A stretch of DNA of 64,000 bases from Actinomadura violacea (GTDB lineage: Bacteria > Actinomycetota > Actinomycetes > Streptosporangiales > Streptosporangiaceae), in NCBI RefSeq assembly GCF_017573465.1, contig NZ_JAGEPF010000016.1, positions 1 to 64,000 on the forward strand. Reading direction: 5' to 3'. Both the position numbers and the translations under genes were made by a program. This document shows, one piece after another, positions 1-9,502 of the stretch. The notes under the pieces are model-generated. The model saw only the letters and a program-made list of their open reading frames with translations, searched no databases and was not told the DNA's origin. Position 1 is the stretch's first letter. The number at the start of each line of letters is the position of its first letter.

Positions 1-238
<238 letters not shown>

Positions 239-393
239 ACTGAACGTTCAATTCGAATCGCTGTGAGTGTTCGCGTCCCTGTGCGGTTCCCAGGAAACAA
301 TCCGGGAACCCGCTATAAGTGAAGATGGTCGAGCCTTGGTTGCTCGGACGAGTCTTCCCGCACCCTGGCGTGATTGGGGTGTTGGGGTTGGTC

Positions 394-510
394 GTTCGGT
401 GGTTTTGGCGGAGGGGAAACACCCGGTCCCATTCCGAACCCGGAAGTTAAGCCCTCCAGCGCCGATGGTACTGCATGGGAGACTGTGTGGGAGAGTAGGA
501 CACCGCCGGA
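394..510 (+). rRNA. rrf: 5S ribosomal RNA
   Basis: About 117 bases with the conserved 5S core (the 'cccattccgaacccggaagttaagc' region at 428-452) and complementary ends (gttcggtgg near 394, ccgccggac near 502). It lies about 155 bases after 23S with no tRNA in the spacer, the normal end of an actinobacterial rRNA operon. Confidence 0.96.
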
Positions 511-519
511 CTCATATTA

Positions 520-551
520 GGAAGGCCCCGCCGTTCACGGCGGGGCCTTCC
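520..551 (+). terminator. rRNA operon terminator hairpin
   Basis: A perfect 14-bp stem (520-533 with 538-551) around a TTCA loop, starting about 10 bases after the 5S end. There is little of a U-tract, as is usual in GC-rich actinomycetes. Confidence 0.9.
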
Positions 552-563
552 GCATTTCCGGGG

Positions 564-680
564 TCAGGCCCAGTGGCCCGCGGCGGCGGCTTCGGCGACA
601 TAGTCCTCGAACGGCCTGGCCGGCCGTCCGAGGGCGCGCTCGACGCCGTCCGACACCGCCGCTTCCCGGTCGTCGCTCTC
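564..680 (-). pseudogene. remnant: C-terminal end of an NmrA/SDR-like NAD(P)-binding protein
   Basis: The last ~35 codons before the stop at 564 read ...SDGVERALGRPARPFEDY and end in GHWA. This is the typical C-terminal tail of actinobacterial NmrA-like oxidoreductases (a 'LGRPPRTFxxW' motif before a short tail). Upstream the frame gives only arginine-rich nonsense, with no Rossmann motif and no convincing start, so the gene looks truncated. The 690-942 stretch behind it holds no gene I can support. It may be further decayed sequence. Confidence 0.5.
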
Positions 681-942
681 ATTGGTGTGATGCCGAGTGG
701 GCCGAACATGTCCGGTTTTCTCGGGCGTCTCGTCTCCAGCAGCCCCGCCCGCGTGCAGCGACCAGGCCGGCGGGTCATCGGCACCTTCAGCGGGACCTAT
801 ACCAACGCGACGTCGACGCTCGCGACCACGTCCGGGCATGTCAGGGTCGGCGGCACGAATGACGGCAAACCGACGTGCGTCGGGCTGCTCAACGATCTCG
901 ACACCATCACGTTCGCGTCGTCCTTCACGCTGAGCTCGGCGA

Positions 943-1689
943 TCAGCGTGACGCGGAGCTGACGCGGGACCGTGCGGGTGGGCTCGCTCCGGTGAGGTGC
1001 TCCCAGTGGGCGAGCTCGTCCGCATGCGATCCCGTGGAGGTCGCGGCGGTGACGGCGCCGATCGAGTCGTCGGCCGGCTCGGCGCCTTCGCGGTGGAGGA
1101 GGGTCAGCGGCCAGGCGGGGGTGCCGGTCCCGCCGTCGAAGGGAGTCCAGTTCCAGGGGGCGATGAAGCGCCAGGCGCGTCCGGCGGAGTCGGCCAGCTC
1201 GTCGTCAAGGCACAGGAACGCGTATGGGCGGAAGAGGAGTTCCGCGGTGATGGGCTGGTCGTCGTCGGGGTCGATGCAGTAGCCCTGGTATTCCGCGTCG
1301 GGATCTTCGGACTCGCCGTGCCGGAGGAGGACGAGGTTCCGGCGTGAGCGGGGCAGCCGACCGGTTTCCAGCGGCGGGTCGAAATGGTCGACGGACATGA
1401 CGTGGACGATCGCCGGCCGGATCCCGACCCGGCAGCGGTCGCCGGCGGCGAGTGCGTCCGCGTCGGGGATCGTGGTGAAGAACCCGCGGTCGTCGTCCAA
1501 GGAGGAACCGAGGGGGAGGGCTACGTCGCCGTTCCACTGGATGAAGTCGCTCTCGGGGTCGATCTGCCACCAGGGCCAGCGGATCGCCACGTCGTAGAGA
1601 TGGACGGCGCTGACGACCGCGTCGGTGAACGGGCAGGAGATCCGGAGGACGTCACCGGGCCGGAAGCCGCCGGGAGGTTCGCCGATCAC
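943..1689 (-). CDS. hypothetical protein (248 aa)
   Basis: I do not recognise the family. It is a soluble, acidic, tryptophan-rich protein without signal peptide or membrane segments. The middle (about residues 60-160) is rich in Asp/Pro and the last ~30 residues look disordered. It starts with GTG at 1689, and the GTGA overlap with the stop of the YciI gene indicates translational coupling. Coding-type GC bias on this strand supports it. Function unknown; the DUF-like look and small two-gene operon resemble actinobacterial accessory genes. Confidence 0.7.
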   Translation of the reverse strand: MIGEPPGGFRPGDVLRISCPFTDAVVSAVHLYDVAIRWPWWQIDPESDFIQWNGDVALPLGSSLDDDRGFFTTIPDADALAAGDRCRVGIRPAIVHVMSVDHFDPPLETGRLPRSRRNLVLLRHGESEDPDAEYQGYCIDPDDDQPITAELLFRPYAFLCLDDELADSAGRAWRFIAPWNWTPFDGGTGTPAWPLTLLHREGAEPADDSIGAVTAATSTGSHADELAHWEHLTGASPPARSRVSSASR

Positions 1690-1991
1690 GGGGCGTCCGA
1701 GTCCAGGAGGCCTGCGAGGTCGGCGTGGGTGCGGCCGGGGACGATCGTGGTGATCGTGTGGCGGCCGACGCCGGCGCGGACGAACGGGTCCTCGGCTGCG
1801 ATCTTCTCGACGGTGGCGCGGTCGACGCCCGCGGCGATGATGAGCCCGCCCTGCCCGGACGGGACCGTCTGCCCGGAGACCAGGAACGTGTCGGCGGCAT
1901 GATGCCGGTCGAGGAACGCCACGTGGTCGCGGACGTGCGGCGCGGCGGCCTCCTCCGAGCCGGTGTACTCCAGGCGCAGCAGGTGCAGCAT
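1686..1991 (-). CDS. YciI family protein
   Basis: A 101-residue dimeric alpha+beta-barrel-type protein. It shows the YciI pattern: an N-terminal strand (LHLLRLEY), then HVxFLDRHHAADTFLVSGQTVPSGQGGLIIAAG, then an ExPFVRAGV-like segment. YciI proteins resemble muconolactone isomerase-type small enzymes, and their substrates are mostly unknown. The ATG at 1991 is chosen because GGAGG lies about 10 bases upstream; a longer frame exists but has no family similarity. It is the first gene of a two-gene operon. Confidence 0.8.
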   Translation of the reverse strand: MLHLLRLEYTGSEEAAAPHVRDHVAFLDRHHAADTFLVSGQTVPSGQGGLIIAAGVDRATVEKIAAEDPFVRAGVGRHTITTIVPGRTHADLAGLLDSDAP

Positions 1992-2082
1992 CCCTTGTCG
2001 ACCTCCATGAACCGGGACGGTCGGGCCAGTCTTCCAGCGGGCTCCGACATTCGCGGCGGCCGGTGCCACGGGCTCCCCGGGG

Positions 2083-2694
2083 TCAGCGCCGGGACAGGGC
2101 GAGGTCGAGCGTCGTCGCCCACTGGCGCAGCAGCCGGGTGCGGCGGGCCGAGTCGTCGGTGAGCAGGTCGGCGAGGCCGAGGCCGCGGACGAGGTCGAGG
2201 GTGGCCTGCACGGTCTCGCGGACGCCGGGCACGGACTCGTCCGCGCCGAGGGCCTCGACGGTGAGGCGGTGCGCCTCGCGTCCGACCCGGGCCTCGAGCG
2301 GCAGGACCTGGGCGCGCAACTGCTCGTCGGAGCTGGCGGCGACCCACAGCTGGAGCGCGGCGCGGAACAGCGGGGTGGTGTACATCTCGCCGAGCAGCGT
2401 GACGACGTCGAGGGTGGACGGCCGGCGGTCGGCGAGGGCGTCCAGGTGCTCGCGCATCTGCGCCATCCGCACCTCGGAGCCGTACTCGACGGCCGCGGTG
2501 ACCAGCTCTTCCCGGGTGCGGAAGTGGTGCTGCGCCGCGCCGCGCGACACCCCGGCGCGTTCGGCGACGGTGGCGACCGTGGTGCCGGCCCAGCCCACGG
2601 ACGCCAGGCGGTCGACGGCCGCCTCCAGGAGGCGCCGCCGGGTCGCGCGGCTGCGGTCCTGCTGCGGTTCGCGGGGGATCGCCTGCGTGGTCAT
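2083..2694 (-). CDS. TetR family transcriptional regulator
   Basis: A 203-residue repressor. The N-terminal helix-turn-helix spans about residues 15-60 (RRRLLEAAVDRLASVGWAGT, then VAERAGVSRGAAQHHFRTREEL, the classic TetR recognition helix). The rest is an all-helical ligand-binding and dimer domain. The ATG at 2694 has a GAGGAAG ribosome site. The gene is divergent from the AtuA/acyl-CoA carboxylase operon, with a palindrome in the shared 100-bp gap. It therefore probably represses both, with an acyl-CoA as inducer (inference). Confidence 0.92.
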   Translation of the reverse strand: MTTQAIPREPQQDRSRATRRRLLEAAVDRLASVGWAGTTVATVAERAGVSRGAAQHHFRTREELVTAAVEYGSEVRMAQMREHLDALADRRPSTLDVVTLLGEMYTTPLFRAALQLWVAASSDEQLRAQVLPLEARVGREAHRLTVEALGADESVPGVRETVQATLDLVRGLGLADLLTDDSARRTRLLRQWATTLDLALSRR

Positions 2695-2748
2695 CTCTTC
2701 CTCGGCTCGGGTGGCCCTCCAGTCAACCAAACCGGGCCGCGGAAAAAC

Positions 2749-2766
2749 AATCAAGCGCGATTGATT
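2749..2766. promoter_or_regulatory. probable TetR operator
   Basis: An inverted repeat AATCAA-GCGCGA-TTGATT in an A/T-rich patch between the divergent TetR gene and the AtuA operon. Length and symmetry fit a TetR dimer site. AtuA starts about 30 bases downstream, so binding would cover its promoter. Confidence 0.65.
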
Positions 2767-2795
2767 TTTTCGGGGCGGGCTGGCAGGGTGCTGCC

Positions 2796-4682
2796 ATGAG
2801 TCGACCCTTGCGGATCGGTAACGCCTCGGGCTTCTACGGCGACCGCTTCAGCGCGGTGCGGGAGATGCTGGAGGGTGGTCCCCTGGACGTCCTCACCGGC
2901 GACTACCTGGCCGAGTTGACGATGCTGATCCTGGGCCGGAGCCGGATGAAGGACCCCGGAGGCGGGTACGCGTCCACCTTCCTGCGGCAGATGGAGGAGT
3001 CCCTGGGGCTCGCCGCCGAGCGCGGCGTCAAGATCGTCACCAATGCCGGCGGGCTCAACCCGCGCGGGCTCGCCGAGCGGCTGCGCGAGCTGGCCGGACG
3101 GGTCGGTGTGGACGTGCGGATCGCCCACGTCGAGGGCGACGACCTGCTGCCGCGCGCCGGCGAGCTGGGGCTGGCCGACTCGCGCTACGGCGACCCGCTC
3201 ACCGCCAACGCCTACCTGGGCGCCTGGGGCATCGCCGAATGCCTGCGGGCCGGCGCGGACGTCGTGGTCACCGGACGGGTGACGGACGCGTCGCTGGTCG
3301 CGGGGCCGGCGGCCGCGCATTTCGGGTGGAAGCGCGATGACTGGGACGCGCTGGCCGGGGCGACGGTCGCCGGGCACGTCCTGGAGTGCGGCGCGCAGGC
3401 GACCGGCGGCAACTACGCCTTCTTCGAAGAAATCTACAATGTAAAGCCACTGGGCTTTCCGCTGGCCGAGGTGCATGCCGATGGTTCCAGCGTGATCACC
3501 AAGCATCCGGGGACCGGCGGTGCCGTGACCGTCGAGACCGTCACGGCCCAGCTGCTGTACGAGATCGGCGCGCCCGCCTACGCCGGCCCGGACGTGACCG
3601 CGCACTTCGACGCCGTCGAACTGGCGCCGGACGGGCCCGACCGGGTGCGGATCGGCGGGGCCCGGGGCTCGCCGCCGCCCGCCACGACGAAGGTCTGCCT
3701 GAACCACCTCGGCGGCCACCGCAACGAGATGACGTTCGTCCTCACCGGGCTCGGCATCGAGGCGAAGGCCGCGCTCGCGCGGGCCCAGCTCGAGGCCGCG
3801 TTCGGCGACACCCCGCCCGCGCGGGTCGAATGGACGCTCATCGGCGGCGCCGCACCCGATCCCGCGACGCAGGGCGAGGCGACGTCGCTGCTGCGATGCG
3901 CCGTCCTCGACCCGGATCCGGAGAAGGTGGGGCGCAGGTTCAGCGGGGCCGTCGTGGAGCTGGCGCTGGCCGGGTACCCCGGCTTCACGATGACGTCGCC
4001 GCCAGGCAAGGGCGGCCCGTACGGGGTGTACGAGCCGGCGTTCGTGCCTAACGGGGAGGTCGAGCACGTCGCCGTCCTGCCCGATGGGCGGCGGGTGGCG
4101 ATCCCCGCCGCACCGGTCGTCGCCGCACCGATCCCCGGCGCACCGGCCGTCGCGGAGCCCGAAGCCGAGACGCCTGGAAGACGGCCCCCGCCCGCCCAGG
4201 GGGGCGACCCCACTTCCAGTGTCCAACCCGCAGGTCAGGGCGCGGAAGTGGAACGGCATTCTGTGGACAACCCGCCCCCGCCCGCCGGCGAGGCCGCGAA
4301 GACGGTGCGGGTTCCCTTGGGGCGGGTCGCGGGGGCGCGGAGCGGGGACAAGGGCGGGGACGCCAACATCGGCGTGTGGGCCCGGACGGACGCGCAATGG
4401 CGGTGGCTCGAGCCCTTCCTCACCGCCGAGCGGCTGAACGAGCTGCTGCCCGAGACCCGCGAGCACACCGTGCGGCGGTACGTCCTGCCGAACCTGCGCG
4501 CGGTCAACTTCGTCGTCGAGGGACTGCTGCAGGAGGGCGTGTCCGCATCGACCCGGTTCGACCCGCAGGGGAAGGCGCTGGGGGAGTGGCTGCGGTCCCG
4601 CCTCGCCGACATCCCCGAGTCCGTCCTCGGCCCGCCGGGCCCGGCGGCGGAGACCATCCAGAACCCGGAAGGAGTCCGTTGA
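2796..4682 (+). CDS. AtuA-like acyclic terpene utilisation protein (DUF1446) with fused C-terminal domain
   Basis: 628 residues. The first ~445 are the DUF1446/AtuA domain (starts RIGNASGFYGDRFSAVREML, later GGNYAFFEEI and GGHRNEM). A Pro/Ala-rich linker follows at about 445-500. The C-terminal ~110 residues form the AtuA-like ferredoxin-fold domain (VARTDAQW-type segment, here GDKGGDANIGVWARTDAQW). In Pseudomonas the two parts belong to the atu cluster for citronellol/geraniol breakdown; the biochemical role is not established. First gene of the operon; its TGA overlaps the TTG start of the next gene. No strong Shine-Dalgarno precedes the ATG. The linker is unusually long and low-complexity. 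Confidence 0.9.
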   Translation: MSRPLRIGNASGFYGDRFSAVREMLEGGPLDVLTGDYLAELTMLILGRSRMKDPGGGYASTFLRQMEESLGLAAERGVKIVTNAGGLNPRGLAERLRELAGRVGVDVRIAHVEGDDLLPRAGELGLADSRYGDPLTANAYLGAWGIAECLRAGADVVVTGRVTDASLVAGPAAAHFGWKRDDWDALAGATVAGHVLECGAQATGGNYAFFEEIYNVKPLGFPLAEVHADGSSVITKHPGTGGAVTVETVTAQLLYEIGAPAYAGPDVTAHFDAVELAPDGPDRVRIGGARGSPPPATTKVCLNHLGGHRNEMTFVLTGLGIEAKAALARAQLEAAFGDTPPARVEWTLIGGAAPDPATQGEATSLLRCAVLDPDPEKVGRRFSGAVVELALAGYPGFTMTSPPGKGGPYGVYEPAFVPNGEVEHVAVLPDGRRVAIPAAPVVAAPIPGAPAVAEPEAETPGRRPPPAQGGDPTSSVQPAGQGAEVERHSVDNPPPPAGEAAKTVRVPLGRVAGARSGDKGGDANIGVWARTDAQWRWLEPFLTAERLNELLPETREHTVRRYVLPNLRAVNFVVEGLLQEGVSASTRFDPQGKALGEWLRSRLADIPESVLGPPGPAAETIQNPEGVR

Positions 4683-6271
4683 CCCTCAAGAGCACGCTCG
4701 ACACCGGCGGCCCGGAGTACCGGGAGCGGCGCGCCGCCATGCTGGAGAAGCTGGCGGCGCTGGACGCCGAGCACGCCAAGGCGCTGGAGGGAGGCGGCGA
4801 GAAGTACGTCGCACGGCACCGCAAGCGCGGGAAGCTGCTGGCCCGCGAGCGCATCGAGCTGCTGCTCGACCCCGACTCGCCGTTCCTGGAGCTGAGCCCC
4901 CTCGCCGCCTGGGGCAGCGACTTCCCGGTCGGCGCGAGCGTCGTCACCGGCATCGGCGTCGTCGAGGGCGTCGAATGCATGATCGTGGCGAACGACCCGA
5001 CGGTGCGCGGCGGGTCCAGCAACCCGTGGACGGTGAAGAAGAGCTTCCGCGCGTCCGACATCGCGCTGGAGAACCGGCTCCCGGTCATCAACCTGGTCGA
5101 GTCGGGCGGCGCGGACCTGCCGACGCAGAAGGAGATCTTCATCCCGGGCGGCCGGATGTTCCGGGACCTGACCCGGCTGTCGGCCGCCGGGATCCCGACG
5201 ATCGCGCTGGTGTTCGGCAACTCCACCGCCGGCGGCGCGTACATCCCCGGCATGTGCGACCACGTCGTCATGGTGAAGGAGCGCGCGAAGGTGTTCCTCG
5301 GCGGGCCGCCGCTGGTGAAGATGGCGACCGGTGAGGAGGCCGACGACGAGGAGCTGGGCGGCGCGGAGATGCACGCCCGAACGTCCGGCCTCGCCGATTA
5401 CATGGCCGCCGACGAGGCGGACGCGCTGCGCATCGGGCGGCAGATCGTCAAGAACCTGAACCACCGCAAGCTCGGCCCCGCGCCCGGCCCCGTCGAGGAG
5501 CCGCTGTACGACGCGGAGGAGCTCGCCGGGATCGTCCCGGAGGACCTGAAGATACCGTTCGACCCGCGCGACGTCATCGCCCGGATCGCGGACGGCTCGG
5601 AGTTCGACGAGTTCAAACCGCTGTACGGGACGAGCCTGGTCACCGGCTGGACCCGGATCCACGGCTACCCCATCGGGGTCCTCGCCAACGCGCAGGGCGT
5701 GCTGTTCGGCGCGGAGGCGCAGAAGGCCGCCCAGTTCATCCAGCTCGCGAACCAGGCGGACACGCCGCTGCTGTTCCTGCACAACACCACCGGCTACATG
5801 GTCGGCAAGGAGTACGAGCAGGCCGGGATCATCAAGCACGGTGCGTTGATGATCAACGCGGTGGCGAACAGCAGGGTGCCGCACATCTCGATCGTGATGG
5901 GCGCCTCGTACGGGGCGGGCAACTACGGCATGTGCGGCCGGGCGTACGACCCCAGGTTCCTGTTCGCGTGGCCGAGCGCGAAGTCGGCGGTGATGGGGCC
6001 GCAGCAGCTCGCGGGCGTGCTGTCGATCGTGGCGCGGCAGGCCGCGGAGGCCCGCGGCCAGGCCTACGACGAGGATCAGGACCGCGCGATGCGCGAGCTC
6101 GTCGAGGCGCAGATCGAGGCGGAGTCGCTGCCGTTCTTCCTGTCCGGCCGGCTCTACGACGACGGGGTGATCGACCCGCGCGACACCCGCACCGTCCTCG
6201 GCCTGTGCCTGTCCGTTGTCCACAACGCGCCCGTGCGCGGAGCCGACGGCTTCGGCGTCTTCCGGATGTGA
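4679..6271 (+). CDS. acyl-CoA carboxylase, carboxyltransferase (beta) subunit
   Basis: 530 residues, the length expected for methylcrotonyl/geranyl-CoA carboxylase beta subunits (AccD/MccB/AtuC type). It carries the two crotonase-fold halves, including RERIELLLDPDSPFLE, GGSSNPWTVKK, ESGGADLPTQ and the oxyanion-hole glycines GNSTAGGAYIPGM and GASYGAGNYGMCGRAY. It transfers CO2 from biotin to an acyl-CoA in the cytoplasm. The TTG at 4679 is chosen because GGAAGGAG sits five bases upstream and the codon overlaps the AtuA stop (TTGA). The partner biotin subunit follows four bases after the stop. Substrate (methylcrotonyl-CoA or geranyl-CoA) cannot be fixed from sequence. Confidence 0.94.
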   Translation: MTLKSTLDTGGPEYRERRAAMLEKLAALDAEHAKALEGGGEKYVARHRKRGKLLARERIELLLDPDSPFLELSPLAAWGSDFPVGASVVTGIGVVEGVECMIVANDPTVRGGSSNPWTVKKSFRASDIALENRLPVINLVESGGADLPTQKEIFIPGGRMFRDLTRLSAAGIPTIALVFGNSTAGGAYIPGMCDHVVMVKERAKVFLGGPPLVKMATGEEADDEELGGAEMHARTSGLADYMAADEADALRIGRQIVKNLNHRKLGPAPGPVEEPLYDAEELAGIVPEDLKIPFDPRDVIARIADGSEFDEFKPLYGTSLVTGWTRIHGYPIGVLANAQGVLFGAEAQKAAQFIQLANQADTPLLFLHNTTGYMVGKEYEQAGIIKHGALMINAVANSRVPHISIVMGASYGAGNYGMCGRAYDPRFLFAWPSAKSAVMGPQQLAGVLSIVARQAAEARGQAYDEDQDRAMRELVEAQIEAESLPFFLSGRLYDDGVIDPRDTRTVLGLCLSVVHNAPVRGADGFGVFRM

Positions 6272-6275
6272 GCTG

Positions 6276-8243
6276 ATGATCAACAGAGTGCTGGTCGCCA
6301 ACCGCGGCGAGATCGCCCGCCGGGTGTTCCGGGCCTGCCGGGACCTCGGCATCGGGACCGTCGCCGTCCACTCCGACCCCGACGCGTCCGCCCCCTATGT
6401 GCGGGAGGCGGACGCGGCGGTGCGGCTGCCCGGGGCGTCCCCGGCCGAGACGTACCTCGCGGCGGCGAAGGTGGTGGACGCGGCGCGCCGGGCCGGCGCC
6501 GACGCCGTCCACCCCGGCTACGGGTTCCTGTCGGAGAACGCCGCGTTCGCGCAGGCCGTCGTCGACGCGGGCCTGACCTGGATCGGGCCGCCGCCCGCCG
6601 CGATCGCCGCGATGGGCTCGAAGATCGAGGCGAAGAAGCTGATGGCGGCGGCCGGGGTCCCGGTGCTGCCCGAACTGGACCCCGCGCAGGTCGCCGCCGC
6701 GGACCTGCCGCTGCTGGTGAAGGCGTCCGCGGGCGGCGGCGGGCGCGGCATGCGGATCGTCCGCGCCCCGGAGGAGTTGGCGGACGCCGTCGCCGGCGCC
6801 CGCCGCGAGGCCGAGTCGGCGTTCGGCGACCCGACCGTGTTCTGCGAGCCGCTGCTGGAGAACGCCCGCCACATCGAGGTGCAGATCATCGCGGACGCGC
6901 ACGGTCGCGTCCGGGCCCTCGGCGAGCGCGAATGCTCCATCCAGCGCCGCCACCAGAAGATCATCGAGGAGGCTCCGTCGCCGGCGGTCGGCGCCGACCT
7001 GCGCGCCGCGCTGTGCACCGCGGCGGAGGACGCGGCCCGTGCCATCGACTACGTCGGCGCCGGAACGGTCGAGTTCATGCTCGCGCCGGACGGCCGGTTC
7101 TACTTCCTGGAGGTCAACACCCGGCTGCAGGTCGAGCACCCGGTCACCGAATGCGTGTACGGGGTGGACCTCGTCCGCATGCAGATCGAGTGCGCCGAAG
7201 GCGCCGCCCTCCCGGACGAGGCGACGGAGCCGCGCGGGCACGCCATCGAGGTCCGCCTGTACGCCGAGGACCCCGCGCACGACTGGCGCCCCGCGAGCGG
7301 CACCCTCCACGGCTTCGAGGTGCCCGGCGTGGACGCCGAGTTCGCCGTCCCGTCGTCGTTCGGGCTGCGGCTCGACAGCGGCGTGGAGAGCGGCAGCGAG
7401 GTCGGCGTCCACTACGACCCGATGCTCGCCAAGGTGATCGCCTGGGGGCCGACCCGCGCCGCCGCCGCGCGCCGGCTGGCGGCCGCGCTGCGCGGCGCCC
7501 GCGTCCACGGCCTGACCACCAACCGCGACCTGCTGGTGCGGATCCTGGAGGAGCCGGCGTTCCTGGCCGGCGACACCGACACCGGCTACCTCGACCGCAT
7601 CGGCCTCGACGCGCTCGCCGCGCCCCTCGCCGACGCGGCGGCCGCCGACCTGTCCGCGCTGGCCGCCGCGCTCGCCGCGGCGGCGGGCGCCCGCGCGTCC
7701 GCCGGGGTGCTCGGCGGGCTGCCGTCCGGATGGCGCAACGTCCGGTCGCAGCCGCAGCGCCGGTCGTTCGACGGCCCGCACGGCACGGTCGACGTCGACT
7801 ACCGCCTCGGCCGCGACGGCCTGGCCAGCGAACTGTGCCCCGGCACGGCGCTGGTCGGCGCCGAACCGGACCGCGTCGTCCTCGACCGGGACGGGCTGCG
7901 CGAGACGTTCACCGTCGCCGCCGCCGGAGACGAGGTGTTCGTCGACTCCCGGCTCGGGCCCGTCGCGCTGCGGGCCGTTCCGCGCTTCACCGACCCGAGC
8001 GCGCAGGTCGCGCCCGGCTCCCTGCTCGCCCCCATGCCCGGGACGGTCGTCCGGGTCGAGACCGAGCCCGGCGCGGCCGTCGCCGAGGGGCAGACCCTCG
8101 TCGTCCTGGAGGCGATGAAGATGGAGCACCGCATCGCCGCCCCCGCCGCCGGGACCGTCGCCGAACTGAACGTCGAGGCCGGACGGCAGGTCGAGTCCGG
8201 CGCCGTCCTCGCCGTCATCTCCGTGGAAGGAACCCCCGAATGA
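6276..8243 (+). CDS. acyl-CoA carboxylase biotin carboxylase/BCCP (alpha) subunit
   Basis: 655 residues. The biotin carboxylase part covers about 1-445 (VLVANRGEIARRVFR start, ATP-grasp glycine loop KASAGGGGRGMR near 150-160, EVNTRLQVEHPVTE near 285-300). A less conserved bridging region follows. A C-terminal biotinyl domain carries LEAMKMEH with the biotinylated lysine at residue 615. It carboxylates biotin with ATP and bicarbonate and works with the beta subunit just upstream. The ATG at 6276 is chosen because it gives the canonical N-terminus; its own ribosome site is weak, so coupling to the previous stop is likely. The stop overlaps the next ATG. Confidence 0.96.
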   Translation: MINRVLVANRGEIARRVFRACRDLGIGTVAVHSDPDASAPYVREADAAVRLPGASPAETYLAAAKVVDAARRAGADAVHPGYGFLSENAAFAQAVVDAGLTWIGPPPAAIAAMGSKIEAKKLMAAAGVPVLPELDPAQVAAADLPLLVKASAGGGGRGMRIVRAPEELADAVAGARREAESAFGDPTVFCEPLLENARHIEVQIIADAHGRVRALGERECSIQRRHQKIIEEAPSPAVGADLRAALCTAAEDAARAIDYVGAGTVEFMLAPDGRFYFLEVNTRLQVEHPVTECVYGVDLVRMQIECAEGAALPDEATEPRGHAIEVRLYAEDPAHDWRPASGTLHGFEVPGVDAEFAVPSSFGLRLDSGVESGSEVGVHYDPMLAKVIAWGPTRAAAARRLAAALRGARVHGLTTNRDLLVRILEEPAFLAGDTDTGYLDRIGLDALAAPLADAAAADLSALAAALAAAAGARASAGVLGGLPSGWRNVRSQPQRRSFDGPHGTVDVDYRLGRDGLASELCPGTALVGAEPDRVVLDRDGLRETFTVAAAGDEVFVDSRLGPVALRAVPRFTDPSAQVAPGSLLAPMPGTVVRVETEPGAAVAEGQTLVVLEAMKMEHRIAAPAAGTVAELNVEAGRQVESGAVLAVISVEGTPE

Positions 8244-9394
8244 GCTTCGTCGAGACCGAGGAACGGCAGGCGCTGCGCGCGGCCGTCGCCGAACTGGGCG
8301 CCAAGTACGGCTCGTCGTACTACGTGGAGAAGGCCAGGGCGGGCGAGAAGACCGACGAGCTGTGGGCCGAGGCCGGGCGGCTCGGCTACCTCGGCGTCAA
8401 CGTGCCGGAGGAGTACGGTGGCGGAGGCGGCGGCATCGGCGACCTCGCCGCCGTCTGCGAGGAGCTCGCCGCGGCGGGCTGCCCGCTTCTGCTGATGGTC
8501 GTCTCCCCGGCGATCTGCGCGACGATCATCGCCCGGTCCGGCACCGAGGCGCAGAAGAAGCACTGGCTGCCGAGGTTCGCCGACGGGTCGGTGAAGATGG
8601 CGTTCGCGATCACCGAGCCGGACGCCGGGTCCAACGCGCACCGCATCACCACCACCGCGCGCCGCGACGGCGACGGCTGGCTCCTGAACGGCCAGAAGAC
8701 GTTCATCTCCGGCGTGGACGAGGCCGACGCGGTGCTGTTCGTCAGCCGCACCGAGGACCAGAAGGGCAACCTGCGGCCCTCGCTGTTCATCGTCCCGACC
8801 GGCACCGACGGCTTCACCTTCACCCCCATCGACATGGAGATCGTGTCGCCGGAGAAGCAGTTCATCTGCCACCTCGACGACGTCCGGCTGCCCTACGACG
8901 CGCTCGTCGGCGACGAGGACGGCGGGCTGCTGCAGCTGTTCGCCGGCCTCAACCCCGAGCGGATCATGGCGGCCGCGATGGGCGCCGGGATCGGCCGGCT
9001 CGCGCTCGGCAAGGCGATCTCCTACGCCAAGGACCGGCAGGTGTTCAAGACGCCGATCGGCGCGCACCAGGGCCTCGCGCACCCGCTCGCCGCCGCCAAG
9101 ATCGAGCTGGAGCTGGCCCGGCTGATGGGGCAGAAGGCCGCCTGGCTGTACGACGAGGGCGACGACATGGGCGCCGGTGAGGCCGCGAACATGGCCAAGT
9201 ACGCGACCGCGGAGGCCGCGATCCACTGCGTCGACCAGGCCATCCAGACCCACGGCGGCAACGGCCTGACCACCGAGTACGGCGTCGGGATGCTCGCCGG
9301 GGTCGTCCGGCTGATGCGGATCGCGCCGGTCAGCCGCGAGATGATCCTCAACTTCGTCGCGCAGCACTCGCTGGGCCTGCCCAAGTCGTACTGA
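8240..9394 (+). CDS. acyl-CoA dehydrogenase (isovaleryl/citronellyl-CoA-type)
   Basis: 384 residues with the full ACAD fold: helical N-domain, middle domain with the FAD/substrate signature AFAITEPDAGSNAHRI (about 121-136), and C-terminal helices with THGGNGL. At the position of the usual C-terminal catalytic Glu there is a RIAPVSRE segment with none. LNPERIM places Glu240 on helix G, where isovaleryl-CoA dehydrogenase has its base. This suggests a branched-chain substrate. It oxidises acyl-CoA to enoyl-CoA, the step before the carboxylase. ATGA overlap with the biotin subunit; last gene of the operon. Confidence 0.93.
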   Translation: MSFVETEERQALRAAVAELGAKYGSSYYVEKARAGEKTDELWAEAGRLGYLGVNVPEEYGGGGGGIGDLAAVCEELAAAGCPLLLMVVSPAICATIIARSGTEAQKKHWLPRFADGSVKMAFAITEPDAGSNAHRITTTARRDGDGWLLNGQKTFISGVDEADAVLFVSRTEDQKGNLRPSLFIVPTGTDGFTFTPIDMEIVSPEKQFICHLDDVRLPYDALVGDEDGGLLQLFAGLNPERIMAAAMGAGIGRLALGKAISYAKDRQVFKTPIGAHQGLAHPLAAAKIELELARLMGQKAAWLYDEGDDMGAGEAANMAKYATAEAAIHCVDQAIQTHGGNGLTTEYGVGMLAGVVRLMRIAPVSREMILNFVAQHSLGLPKSY

Positions 9395-9502
9395 CCCGGC
9401 CCGCCCGCCTTTGCCTACTTATGGCGATGTGAACGTTACAGAGAGTGTCTAGAGGGGGACCATCGCGGGGCAACCGCCGCATAGCGAATGAAAGGGATGA
9501 TC

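Noticed and set aside
2751..4466. Very long antisense frames (hundreds of codons) opposite the AtuA, carboxylase, biotin carboxylase and dehydrogenase genes.
   Set aside because: Arg/Gly/Pro/His-rich translations that mirror the GC-rich third positions of the real genes; no domain matches.
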